Of a stretch of DNA of 64,000 nucleotides, positions 1 through 8,644 are shown piece after piece. Location of the stretch: NCBI GenBank assembly GCA_003223245.1, contig QHYI01000121.1, positions 1-64,000 of the forward strand, given 5' to 3'. The notes beneath the pieces were generated by a model. That model did no database searches, was not told the DNA's origin, and saw nothing but the letters and a program-made list of their open reading frames with translations. Each line of letters opens with the position of its first letter. The first letter of the stretch is position 1. This DNA is from Acidobacteriota bacterium (lineage in GTDB: Bacteria > Acidobacteriota > Terriglobia > Acidiferrales > UBA7541). The position numbers were made by a program, and so were the translations under genes.

Positions 1-1
1 T

Positions 2-913
2 GTGATGAGCAACGACCAACAAGCCGCCTGTCAAACGAACAATAATTTATGCAACCAGTTGGTCCCCAATCCACTTTATGGCGTAGTGCCGAGGAACACC
101 ACCCTTGGTTCATCGCCAAAGATTCAGGCATGGCACTTGATGCGAGCACCTTTCCCCCAGTTCGACGGCGTGACTGAGTTCACAAATCCCGGCGCGAGTT
201 CTCGATGGGATGCGCTGTTGGTAAAAGCAGAGAGGCGCGTTGGAGATAGCTTAACGTTCCTGAGCGCGTTCACCTATCAAAAGCAGTTCGAGCGGAATCA
301 TTGGCTAAACAATGGCTCTTTCCGCGACGTGAATCCGATCCGCGAAGTGGCCTATTTTGATCGCACGCTGGTTTGGCACTTCAGCGGCGTATGGGACGTT
401 CCTCTTGGTGCCGAGCGCCGTTTCCTGAGTGGTGCGCATGGGGCTTTGGAACAGATTATCAATGGATGGGGCCTGCATTGGATTTTTACGGAAGCGTCCG
501 GCGTACCGACTGGCGTGCCTGACGCTTATTTCGTTTGTTCGGGCGAGAGCATCTCTGTCCCGAATCGGACTTATGGCCAGTGGTTCAACAACAACCCGGC
601 TTGCTGGCAGGCTCGTCCGCAGTGGACGCGGCGGGTGATGCCCGACCGGGTGGGCTGGATACGCAATCCGTATGAGCCGCAACTGAACATGGCGCTGCAA
701 AAACGCTTTCATCTCTCAGAGCAGTTCACACTGCAGTTTCGGGCGGAGGCTTTCAACTTAACCAACACGCCCATTTTCCCCGGCCCGAGCACCGACATTT
801 TCACGCCGCCGCACCAGCTATCCAACGGCTCGTGGATCGGACTTGGCACGGTGCCATACAGCCAGCAGAACTTCCCGCGAAACATCCAATTTTCACTAAA
901 ACTGCTTTTCTAG
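2..913 (+). CDS. TonB-dependent receptor, Oar-like, C-terminal part (partial)
   Basis: This is the C-terminal 303 residues of an outer-membrane TonB-dependent receptor of the Oar type; the 5' part lies outside the window, so no start is assigned. The sequence shows alternating beta-strand segments such as SLTFLSAFTYQKQF and LQFRAEAFNLTNTPIF, the late-barrel FNLTN motif seen in this family, and a terminal aromatic residue (KLLF) expected for the last strand recognised by the BAM complex. By family knowledge these proteins form a 22-strand barrel for energised import; the substrate cannot be read. It is followed by about 110 bp without a gene and then by a transposase fragment. Confidence 0.85.
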   Translation: MMSNDQQAACQTNNNLCNQLVPNPLYGVVPRNTTLGSSPKIQAWHLMRAPFPQFDGVTEFTNPGASSRWDALLVKAERRVGDSLTFLSAFTYQKQFERNHWLNNGSFRDVNPIREVAYFDRTLVWHFSGVWDVPLGAERRFLSGAHGALEQIINGWGLHWIFTEASGVPTGVPDAYFVCSGESISVPNRTYGQWFNNNPACWQARPQWTRRVMPDRVGWIRNPYEPQLNMALQKRFHLSEQFTLQFRAEAFNLTNTPIFPGPSTDIFTPPHQLSNGSWIGLGTVPYSQQNFPRNIQFSLKLLF

Positions 914-1025
914 TGAACGCGGATCGGTGGATTCGTTCGCAGTGGGGCAAAGGCGAGTGACGATGGCTCATTGTCCGAGACAGCGGCACTAAGGCGATAC
1001 GGAACAATTAAGTGAACAACAAGAA

Positions 1026-1679
1026 TTACTCATTCCTGCAAAATATCGTGTAATTCCATGCGGGATTAATTTTGTGGCAGTGGAGCCGCAGCTTCTCTAT
1101 CTCTTCCGCGGAGGGTTTAACCCCGGCCTCGTACTTCTTGGTATCCAGCACCGCTTTCACTCGCAGACCGGTGCGGGTTCGTGTCGCGCCAGTCAGGTTG
1201 ATCACCGTTTCCAGGTTCCAGAGCGGCTGCCCCTTCCAGGTCAGACTGATAAACGAGAAGACCCGATGCTCGATCCGGTTCCACTTACTCGTACCAGGAG
1301 GATAGTGAGACACGGTGATGGGGATTCCGATCTCATCCACCAACTGCATCAGATTCGCTTTCCAAGCGTGGGTGCGACTGCTATTGCTGCCACCTCCATC
1401 GGCGCAAATCAACAGACGTCTCGCCGAGCGATAGCGCCGTCGCCCGTCCAACCGCCACCATCGTCGGATGCTTTCCGCCGCGAATTCTGCCGTGTCGTGG
1501 CTGATCCCCACGTTGACCACTGCTCGATCCCCGAAGACATCGTAGACCCCGTAGGGAATGGCCTTGCCCTTGGCCCCGCGAAGGCCAATCATGCACCTGA
1601 ACTTCGTACGGGTTCCCCCTTTCGGCCGCCACGTCCGACCCCCATTTTTAAAGGCTCCCACAAGCTCTTTTTTTGCCAT
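1026..1679 (-). pseudogene. ISAzo13-type transposase, C-terminal fragment
   Basis: 217 residues match the C-terminal half of ISAzo13-family DDE transposases: KKELVGAFKNGGRTW, the acidic CADGGGSNSSR segment, SHYPPGTSKWNRIEHR and the terminal HKINPAWNYTI. Intact members are about 400 residues, so roughly the N-terminal half is missing. The reading frame opens at an internal Met where the homology simply begins, and the base before it (position 1680) starts sequence of a different origin, an Oar receptor piece on the other strand. It is therefore an insertion-sequence remnant and unlikely to be active. Confidence 0.8.
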
Positions 1680-1783
1680 CGGCAGCTACAAAGTGACCGT
1701 CGCTCTGCAAGGCTTCCGGAGCGTGGAAAAGGACGGCGTGGTGGTGGAACTGAACAAGAATACCGTATCCGATTTTGTTCATG
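1678..1783 (+). pseudogene. Fragment of Oar receptor regulatory-like domain
   Basis: About 35 codons on the plus strand read GSYKVTVALQGFRSV, then EKDGVVVELNKNT. This is the end of the carboxypeptidase-regulatory-like domain found after the signal peptide of Oar-type receptors (compare YEVTVTSKGFKAF in the intact receptor at 18800-21721). There is no start and no downstream receptor sequence. It abuts the transposase fragment at 1679/1680 and runs into the 3' end of apbE, so it is debris from a receptor gene broken by mobile DNA. Confidence 0.65.
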
Positions 1784-1792
1784 GAAGGACGA

Positions 1793-3064
1793 TTAGCCAC
1801 AAAAGAAGCTTGAATGCGAGGCGCTTTTACGACCAAGTCCCGCTTGATGAAATAGACCCCGACTCTCGGCCCGCGACGTGCCTTCATGCGTGGGTTTGGA
1901 TCCACGGGATGCTACGAGATTAGTGGAGCAGATTCTTCCGAGGCTCAATGAGAAGCAGCGGTTTGTTCGAAGGCGTGAAATCTCTGAGGTTGCGTCGCAA
2001 ACCGGGGAGTCGTGTGACTGATCTCGCGTCGCCGGAAAGCGCCAGTCGGAGCACTGCAGTTCGCTATTCTTCGCTTGACAAATCAGCGCGCGAGTCTCTG
2101 GAATGGACTGGATCAACTTTAGGCCGCGTTCCAATCCAAGGACGCAGACCGCTGTGGCCAAAGCATCAGCCGTAGTGTCGTCCGGTGCGATCACTGTGAC
2201 GCTAACCCGCCCGGTGATCGCACGTCCGCTCTTAGGATCGACAATATGAGAGTAGCGCGTCCCGTTAATCTCGACGTGCTGCTCCAAATCTCCAGATGTC
2301 GAAATACCAGCATTGTGCAGGGCGACGTACCGCTTGGGCCTTTGCGTCGGCGAATCGAGTGAGGCCACCGCAATTGTCCAGCCGTTCCCTTCCATATCCG
2401 GCGGTGGCTCGCCGACCGCGATATCTCCACCCGCCGCGACTAGCGCGCGATCAATTCCGTATCCTTTCAGCACCCGCAGCGTTTCGTCGGCGGCATAACC
2501 TTTCGCGATCCCGCCCAAGTCGAGCAGCATGCCGGGTTTCAATAGCTGCGCCGTTCGCGCCTTGGCGTCGAGCCGCAGTTTCTCGTGCCCGACGAGTTCG
2601 AGCGCTTGCGCCAGCCGAGCCGGCTCAGGCAGTTCATGTTGACGTCGCGCCCTGCGCCAAAGCCGCACCACCGGGCCGATTGTGATGTCGAATGCCCCGT
2701 CCGACTTCTGCGCAATCTCCTGCGCTGTGCTCATGACTCCATACAGATCATCGCTGATCCTCGTCGGCGGGCCACCGGCGCGCTCGGAAAGTCGCATCAG
2801 CTCGCTGCTGGGCTGGTAGTCGCTCATGATATGATCCAGACCTGCGATGCGGTTGAACGCGGCGCGCGAGGCCTTCAGGGCACTGGACTCGTCCGAGGCG
2901 TAAAAAACAATCTTGAACATGGTCCCCATGTGAGGTTCTGTAAACTCGAAGCGGCGCAATCCCCGCTTCTGTTCTTTGAGAGCGCTGAGGCACTGCGTCG
3001 CCGCGAAAATGCAGAATCCCACCATGGCGAGGGAACAAAGTGTCGAGCCTCGAAACAATTTCAT
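1793..3064 (-). CDS. apbE: FAD:protein FMN transferase (ApbE family)
   Basis: ApbE transfers FMN from FAD to Thr/Ser of target proteins outside the cytoplasmic membrane (for example Rnf/Nqr subunits). Visible hallmarks are PHMGTMFKIVFY near the N-terminus, LDLGGIAKGYAAD, AAGGDIAVGEPP, STSGDLEQHVE and SHIVDPKSGRAI, and a Mg-site-like DDTTADALATA. The first 30 residues form an export signal. AAGG lies a few bases upstream of the ATG at 3064. The family normally ends near the DWRF segment (about residue 345). The remaining roughly 75 residues are Ser/Arg-rich and unlike ApbE, and they run towards the IS/Oar debris, so the original stop seems to have been lost by a rearrangement. Divergent from the SUMF1-like gene. 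Confidence 0.85.
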   Translation of the reverse strand: MKLFRGSTLCSLAMVGFCIFAATQCLSALKEQKRGLRRFEFTEPHMGTMFKIVFYASDESSALKASRAAFNRIAGLDHIMSDYQPSSELMRLSERAGGPPTRISDDLYGVMSTAQEIAQKSDGAFDITIGPVVRLWRRARRQHELPEPARLAQALELVGHEKLRLDAKARTAQLLKPGMLLDLGGIAKGYAADETLRVLKGYGIDRALVAAGGDIAVGEPPPDMEGNGWTIAVASLDSPTQRPKRYVALHNAGISTSGDLEQHVEINGTRYSHIVDPKSGRAITGRVSVTVIAPDDTTADALATAVCVLGLERGLKLIQSIPETRALICQAKNSELQCSDWRFPATRDQSHDSPVCDATSEISRLRTNRCFSLSLGRICSTNLVASRGSKPTHEGTSRAESRGLFHQAGLGRKSASHSSFFCG

Positions 3065-3132
3065 CTGCCTTCACTCTTTGCGACTTCGAGTGGGATCGTA
3101 GCAGAGCCAGCGCAAAAACCACATTGGAGATC

Positions 3133-4176
3133 ATGAACCGCGCACGAATGACACGTCACTCACGAATTTTCTTTTGCCTCGTCGCCACGTTTTCTTCTTC
3201 TCTTTTTTCAGCCCGCCTCTTCAGCCAAACTAAATCCGGCCGCCAGCCGGAAGTGAAGTCCTACACCGAGACAATTCCCGGAACGGACGTGAATTTCGAG
3301 ATGGTGCCCATTCCCGGCGGCACTTTCATGATGGGCAGCCCGGCCAGCGAAGGGAAGCGATCGGCCGACGAAGGGCCTCAGCATCTGGTCACCGTCCGCC
3401 CATTCTGGATGGAAAAAACCGAGACACGCTGGGAACAATACGATGTTTTTGCCTTCAGCCAGGACCTGCAGCGTTCTTCGTCGCCGGCGTCGCACAACAG
3501 CATCAGCAATAAGTTCGCCGATGCCGTCACGCGGCCAACGCCCCCTTATACCGATCCCACTTTCGGGTTCGGCCACGATGGCTATCCGGTCATCAATATC
3601 ACTCACCACGCCGCAATGGAGTACTGTCGCTGGCTCTCCGCCAAAACAGGAAAAACCTATCGCTTGCCCACCGAAGCCGAATGGGAGTACGCCGCGCGCG
3701 CGGGCTCAAAATCAGCTTACTTTTTCGGCGACGATCCGAAGCCGCTGGGCGACTATGCCTGGTATCTCGACAACTCCGACGCCCGCACCCACCCCGTCGG
3801 CAAGAAGAATCCCAATCCGTGGGGTCTTTATGATATTTTTGGCAACGTCGCCGAGTGGGTCCTCGACTATTACGACAAGGACTACTACGGCAGCTTCAAA
3901 CCGGACGCGCCCGTGTTAAGCCCTGTGCTGCTGATTCCAACCGAAAAGGAATATCCCTACATCGTGCGCGGCGGCTCATGGGACGATGACGCCGCACGCC
4001 TGCGTTCTGCCTCGCGCCGCGCCTCCACGCGCGAATGGAGCCAGCAGGACCCGCAGCTTCCCCAGAGCATTTGGTGGCACACCGACGCGCTGTTTGTCGG
4101 CTTCCGAGTAGTACGCCCGCTCGAGGAGCAAGACAATCTCAAAGGTTTGAAATCGAAGGTGACCAAACAGAATTAG
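3133..4176 (+). CDS. Exported SUMF1/FGE-fold protein, non-catalytic type
   Basis: A 347-residue protein with a signal peptide (hydrophobic RIFFCLVATFSSSLFSA) followed by a formylglycine-generating-enzyme fold: VPIPGGTFMMGS, YRLPTEAEWEYAAR, NPWGLYDIFGNVAEWV and the closing IVRGGSWDDDAARLRSASR. The start at 3133 is preferred because GGAG lies just upstream and the signal peptide follows directly. True formylglycine-generating enzymes carry two Cys in the segment after RGGS; here that stretch has none, so sulfatase activation is not expected and a binding or structural role is more likely. The TAT oxidoreductase follows 82 bp downstream on the same strand, suggesting a shared role. Confidence 0.8.
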   Translation: MNRARMTRHSRIFFCLVATFSSSLFSARLFSQTKSGRQPEVKSYTETIPGTDVNFEMVPIPGGTFMMGSPASEGKRSADEGPQHLVTVRPFWMEKTETRWEQYDVFAFSQDLQRSSSPASHNSISNKFADAVTRPTPPYTDPTFGFGHDGYPVINITHHAAMEYCRWLSAKTGKTYRLPTEAEWEYAARAGSKSAYFFGDDPKPLGDYAWYLDNSDARTHPVGKKNPNPWGLYDIFGNVAEWVLDYYDKDYYGSFKPDAPVLSPVLLIPTEKEYPYIVRGGSWDDDAARLRSASRRASTREWSQQDPQLPQSIWWHTDALFVGFRVVRPLEEQDNLKGLKSKVTKQN

Positions 4177-4258
4177 CCCGGGAATCAAACGCGCGCTGGC
4201 CCGCACGCAAAACGGCCGCGCCGCAACGGTTTTCAGCTTTCACAAGGAGGATAGAGCA

Positions 4259-5581
4259 ATGGCAAACCACGAGGAAGAAAACAAGGCTAAGTCATCGCGT
4301 CGCAATTTCCTGAAGCAATCGAGTGTGGCGCTGGTAGGCGGCGCGGTAGCTAGCCGATTCACTGGCCTGCCCGCCGTTCGCGCTGCGGGAAGCGACGTGA
4401 TCAAAGTAGGACTGATCGGCTGCGGTGGACGCGGCACGGGCGCCGCCAAAGACGTTCTGAGCTCCGCCCGCGGCGTCAAGCTCGTCGCCATGGGAGACGT
4501 CTTCAAGGATCATCTCGACAAGAGCCTCGACATGCTGACCCGTGTTGCCCAGAGCGACGAAACCATCCGCAATTTTGGCAACACCGTCGAAGTTCCCGAG
4601 GACCGGCGTTTCACCGGCTTCAATGCGTTTGAGAAGGTTCTCGCTTCGGACATCAACTACGTTATTCTCGCCACGCCGCCAGGCTTTCGGCCCGCGCATC
4701 TGAAGGCCTCCGTCGCCGCGGGCAAACACATCTTCACCGAAAAGCCCGTCGCGGTTGACGGCCCGGGGATTCGCTCGGTCCTTGAAATCGCCGAGCAAGC
4801 CAAGGCCAAGGGTCTCGCCGTTGGCGCTGGCACGCAGCGCAGACATCAGGCCGGCTATATCGAGACGATGAACCGTCTTCGCGACGGTGCCATCGGCAAT
4901 ATCGTCTCAGCGCGCGTCTACTGGAATCAGGGGCCCATCTGGGTTCATCCAAAGCAAGGAGGCTGGAGCGACATGGAGTGGCAGATGCGCAACTGGTATT
5001 ACTTCACTTGGCTCTGCGGCGACCACATCGTCGAACAGCATGTGCACAACCTCGACGTCGCGAATTGGGCTCTTGGCGCGCACCCCGTCAAAGCCACGGG
5101 CCACGGCGGCAGACAAGTCCGCACTGATTCTATCTACGGCAACATCTACGATCACTTCGCCGTGGATTACGAGTACCCCAACGACGTCCACGTGGCCAGC
5201 TTCTGCCGGCAGATGCCTAATTGCGCCAACAACGTTTCCGAGAGCCTCGCCGGAACGAAAGGCCTTTGCCAGGCCAACAAATACGCCATCACCGGCGAGA
5301 AGAGCTGGCGCTACACCGGCGCAAACAATCTGCCTTACGTCCAGGAGCACACCGATTTGATCGCCAGCGTCCGTGCCGGCAAGCCCTACAACGAGCTGAA
5401 GGAAGTTTCCGAGAGCACCATGACGGCGATCATGGGACGCATGGCCGCTTACACCGGGCAGGAAGTCACTTGGGAGCAGGCGTTGAACTCCACCGAGAGT
5501 CTCATGCCAGCAAAACTCGAGTGGGACGCTGCGCTCGCCGTCGCGCCCGTAGCCATGCCCGGCCAGACCAAGTTGGTATAA
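4259..5581 (+). CDS. Gfo/Idh/MocA family oxidoreductase with TAT signal
   Basis: 440 residues. The N-terminus carries a twin-arginine signal (SRRNFLKQSS followed by a hydrophobic stretch), so the protein is folded with its cofactor before export. A Rossmann NAD(P)-binding motif follows (KVGLIGCGGRGTGAA). The family signature EKPVAVDGPG contains the conserved E-K-P. The C-terminal half has the mixed sheet domain with HNLDVANWALGAHPV. Members oxidise or rearrange sugars and sugar derivatives; the substrate is not readable. A strong AAGGAGG is placed 11 bp before the ATG. It probably forms a transcription unit with the upstream SUMF1-fold gene. Confidence 0.9.
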   Translation: MANHEEENKAKSSRRNFLKQSSVALVGGAVASRFTGLPAVRAAGSDVIKVGLIGCGGRGTGAAKDVLSSARGVKLVAMGDVFKDHLDKSLDMLTRVAQSDETIRNFGNTVEVPEDRRFTGFNAFEKVLASDINYVILATPPGFRPAHLKASVAAGKHIFTEKPVAVDGPGIRSVLEIAEQAKAKGLAVGAGTQRRHQAGYIETMNRLRDGAIGNIVSARVYWNQGPIWVHPKQGGWSDMEWQMRNWYYFTWLCGDHIVEQHVHNLDVANWALGAHPVKATGHGGRQVRTDSIYGNIYDHFAVDYEYPNDVHVASFCRQMPNCANNVSESLAGTKGLCQANKYAITGEKSWRYTGANNLPYVQEHTDLIASVRAGKPYNELKEVSESTMTAIMGRMAAYTGQEVTWEQALNSTESLMPAKLEWDAALAVAPVAMPGQTKLV

Positions 5582-5799
5582 CTCGTCGCGCCGGCCTCGT
5601 CCAAAGCGACAGGTGACGAAAAATTGGCAATGGCCGCACAACACGCTATAGGGTGCGCATTGCGCAGTCTCGGTCGGAAAACTCTGGGTGGCGCGACTTT
5701 GTTGTGTGTCGTCGCTATTAGCCAGCCGACAGCTATTCAAGGCTCGCCGGCTTGCTCCTTGACTACGCTTCGAGGATTCTTGTCCTCGTGCACTCCGAA

Positions 5800-6321
5800 A
5801 AACCTTGAATGTCGCAACCTGTCTGCCGCGTAAAAAACTTGGAGATACAAACGGTTGCTGATCTGCGGCGAGTGGATTGTCCGACACTCGAAGGCCGCTT
5901 CGGTCTTTATGGCATGCGTGTCTACGAATTGGCCAGGGGAATCGACAAGAGCGAAGTAGTCCCTGACAGGCCAACTCAATCCATATCGGCAGAGGATACC
6001 TTTGAACGGGATGTCTTGCTGACCGAGATGGAGCCCATGATTCGGAAACTTGCCGAGCACACCTGGTCCGCATCGCGCAAGGAATCACGAATCGCCCGAA
6101 CCGTTGTACTGAAACTGAAGACCAGCGACTTCAAGATCCTCACTCGCAGTCAGACGCTAGGCTCTCCGCCTTCTTCTTGCGAGGAGTTGACCAGTATCGC
6201 CCTGTCGCTGCGGGAACGTGTTGGTCTTGGCCCGCAGCAGCGGTTCCGCCTGGTTGGCGTCGGCCTGAGCAACTTTCACGACCCAGAGGCTGTATCTGCC
6301 CAGCCCGCTCTTTTCGAGTAG
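5800..6321 (+). pseudogene. dinB: DNA polymerase IV (DinB), C-terminal remnant
   Basis: The readable frame (from about 5809) encodes only the C-terminal part of a Y-family polymerase: a helix-hairpin-helix-like NLEIQTVADLRRV, the linker LYELARG-type segment (here VYELARGIDKSEVV), SISAEDTFERDV, and the little-finger domain with ARTVVLKLKTSDFKILTRS ending in RLVGVGLSNF. The palm and finger domains with the catalytic Asp/Glu residues (about 200 residues) are missing and no frame upstream supplies them. It cannot be a working polymerase. No nearby repair operon explains it. Confidence 0.8.
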
Positions 6322-6752
6322 CCGAATGGCCAATCGCATTTTTTGCCTTGAAGGCTTGGACTATTCTTACTTTCGGCGACTCGTTTCAGCGAGATTTTCG
6401 CAGCCTCGTTTCTGCCTTCTCCACTTCGTTTTACTTGCCCTGTGATCTGATCTCCTTGGACTTGCAAATCAAAGTGCATCGAGCCTTCACCACCGAGTGA
6501 GACGTCAAACGTTAGTCTGTTGCCGTCGATCTTCCCGCCTTCAAATGAGTGCTGCTCACTCTCATTGGGCCCCGCACTTCCAGTCAGCCTGTTTCCATCT
6601 TGTTTGAGAATCACATATGCCGACTTGGAGTCGTTTTCCCCTTCCATTTGCAGAGTTCCCGACCACTTGCCGGTAACATCGGTGGCGCACAGCGCAGTGG
6701 CCGAAATTAGTACGCCCAGCAAAAGGCCCGTAAAGAAAGATGGCTTTCTCAT
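6276..6752 (-). CDS. Small secreted beta-rich protein of unknown function
   Basis: 158 residues with a clear signal peptide (RKPSFFTGLLLGVLISATALCA) and a beta-rich body: DVTGKWSGTLQMEG, YVILKQDGNRLTGSAG, GGKIDGNRLTFDV. This architecture resembles many short exported proteins annotated only as hypothetical in Acidobacteriota. The ATG at 6752 is chosen because AAGGAG lies 7 bp upstream and the signal peptide begins there. The last 35 residues are less convincing and overlap the end of the dinB remnant on the other strand by 46 bp, suggesting that the native stop was replaced. Function unknown. Confidence 0.65.
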   Translation of the reverse strand: MRKPSFFTGLLLGVLISATALCATDVTGKWSGTLQMEGENDSKSAYVILKQDGNRLTGSAGPNESEQHSFEGGKIDGNRLTFDVSLGGEGSMHFDLQVQGDQITGQVKRSGEGRNEAAKISLKRVAESKNSPSLQGKKCDWPFGYSKRAGWADTASGS

Positions 6753-6902
6753 CGATGCTCTCCTTGAGTTGAAGTTGTGAACTGCTCGCTCTCTCGGTTG
6801 CCAAATCCTGCTCCGGCAAAACGCAAATGCTGATCGTCTGCAAAGAAAAACAGATATGGTCAACGTTGCTCCCTGGATCTTTGCCGGCTGGGGTGCAAAT
6901 AT

Positions 6903-7787
6903 CTAGTGGCTCGCGGCTCCGCCGCGGACCTCCGTTAAGACCTCGCGGATCGCGCTAATGATGACTTCTCGGGGGATGGTACTGTGCGTGCCATTTGGGA
7001 CAACGATTTGGCGCCCTCGTGTAGAAAGTCTCACCAGCTTCGGTTGTATTTCCTGAATCCATACTTGTTGATACGCCGCAGCCTCCTTATTCAATTCCGC
7101 ATTTCGGAAATCGAACGACTGGCCGGCAGTCAGCACGATCAGGGGAAAATCTCCCAATTCTACGATCGACCTTGCCTCGGCATAGCTTTCAGGCAAAACA
7201 ATGCCGGCCGAGGCATTTCCGACAAACGACTTTGGTTGTCGTCTTAACGCCGCAATGATTTCTTCTCGGGTCATTTGTGACGAATCCTTGCTTTGCGCAG
7301 GAGAGGACTGCGTAAGACGGACCAGGCCAACAAAAGCAGCGGTCTCGAATGCAGCATAGAGAGGATGCCAGAGGAATCGTGGCACCGTGTGACCGAGATA
7401 GAACTTAGGGGCGCGCAGCGATTCGTCTTCGTGCGCCGAGTCGATCAAAACCATCCCCGCTACTTCTTTAGGGTAAAGGCCGCCGTACACTCGCGAATTC
7501 AAACCGCCAATGGACGCGCCGGCGAACACGTACGGCGCCGGTACACCTGCTCGCTTTAGGAGTTCATGAAGATCACTGACAATCGCGACGCTGGTTCGGG
7601 GGAAGGGACCCGGATCGCTCCAACCCTCGCCAGCCCGGTCGTACCAGCAGGCCTGTGTGAACTTGGCGACTTCCGTTTGTAAGGGCTCCCATTCGAGACC
7701 TGGGCCGGGTCCGCCAGACTCGAAGATAACGGGCGGCCCACCTGCTCCCGAGCAGGAAATATTGAGACTCCGACCACCGATGTCCAC
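6903..7787 (-). CDS. Alpha/beta hydrolase, probably N-terminally truncated
   Basis: 294 residues of an alpha/beta-hydrolase fold: oxyanion-loop region VIFESGGPGPGLEWEP, WYDRAGEGWSDPG, the nucleophile elbow FAGASIGG, an acidic residue after PLIVLTAGQSFD and the catalytic His in VPNGTHSTIP. Relatives carry an N-terminal membrane segment before the VDxGGR strand. Here the family-like sequence continues upstream of the GTG at 7787 for only about ten codons (PYGIPQVGRS) and then hits a stop at 7818-7820, so the anchor appears lost. Substrate unknown. It stands alone, facing away from the Oar stub. Confidence 0.7.
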   Translation of the reverse strand: MDIGGRSLNISCSGAGGPPVIFESGGPGPGLEWEPLQTEVAKFTQACWYDRAGEGWSDPGPFPRTSVAIVSDLHELLKRAGVPAPYVFAGASIGGLNSRVYGGLYPKEVAGMVLIDSAHEDESLRAPKFYLGHTVPRFLWHPLYAAFETAAFVGLVRLTQSSPAQSKDSSQMTREEIIAALRRQPKSFVGNASAGIVLPESYAEARSIVELGDFPLIVLTAGQSFDFRNAELNKEAAAYQQVWIQEIQPKLVRLSTRGRQIVVPNGTHSTIPREVIISAIREVLTEVRGGAASH

Positions 7788-8009
7788 TGACCTTCCGACC
7801 TGTGGAATCCCGTATGGTCAAAAATCTCAAACGCATTGAAAAGGCTTGTTTTCCGGTCTCGCGATTTCCTCGCACAGCTGGTTTCTGAAACGTCAAGAGC
7901 ATGTACAATCCGAGTTCGACGATCAAGTTAGGGAGGCTCTGGAATGCTTTGGGTGCGGCTGCTCGCCAAACGGGCCGTTAGGCGAAAGTCTTACGCTGGA
8001 GGTCTGCAA

Positions 8010-8144
8010 ATGAACCCTCGAAGCAAGTGCATTGCTGCAGTCGTCCTGCTCTTCGCTTTTCTTCTTGTTGCGCAAGCGCCTCCGGTGTGCGCGCAAACCG
8101 CCGCTACCGGGCAGATCGTTGGGACGGTCACCGATCAACTGGCT
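8010..8144 (+). pseudogene. Oar-like receptor, N-terminal stub
   Basis: A good ribosome-binding site (GGAGG at 7998-8002) precedes an ATG that opens a canonical Oar N-terminus: signal peptide NPRSKCIAAVVLLFAFLL, cleavage near PPVCAQ, and the first strand of the regulatory-like domain (TAATGQIVGTVTDQ). After about 45 codons the family resemblance stops abruptly; the frame stays open to 8618 but the translation is low-complexity, Arg/Ser-rich and unlike any receptor. This is the 5' end of a receptor gene whose body was deleted. Confidence 0.7.
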
Positions 8145-8644
8145 TCCGCTTCCGATGGCAAACCTGCGGCCAGCAAGGGTGTTGATGGGAGCAAAGACAC
8201 TCCGCCGGCTAAAGACAGAGAACGTATTGCTTCACGACGGTTCATATTGCTGCCCTCCATGAAACGGGTCGCAGAACGTCCCATAGCTTACGGCATTCCA
8301 CGACTCCGTTGCTTCCCAACATTGAATTTGCATAGGGCCCGCGTCCGCCGCAACCACGGGCGCCATGTCCAAACGGCCTTATCGAACGCGCGCAGAGCCC
8401 CGCGCCTCAGTTCAGCTCCTCGTGGAAACGAGCGTCAGATAAGGCAGGGTCGAAAGTCGCGATCCAGTGCTGAAAACAAAGCGGTTACTGACAGGACTTT
8501 CATGAAGTTTCGCGGGCCGCAGGCCCTAACTGACACTAGCGTTAATCAGGACTCGAAATCCGAAAACGACAATTGCCTCCGGTTGCCAGGTGCGCGTAAT
8601 GTGAGCAGAGATCGGTAATCGGCGGAAGATATCTACGGTGCGAG
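8145..8644. other. Gene-free stretch (debris)
   Basis: About 500 bases between the Oar stub and the first permease. One frame is open from 8010 to 8618, but beyond 8144 its translation has no recognisable motif or hydrophobic pattern. No promoter or terminator stands out. Confidence 0.4.

Noticed and set aside
3133-4176. Annotation as formylglycine-generating enzyme
   Set aside because: The two catalytic Cys of the RGGS region are absent and no sulfatase gene is nearby.
4907-6088. Open frame of 393 codons on the minus strand
   Set aside because: Opposite the oxidoreductase and the dinB remnant; both plus-strand readings match known families.
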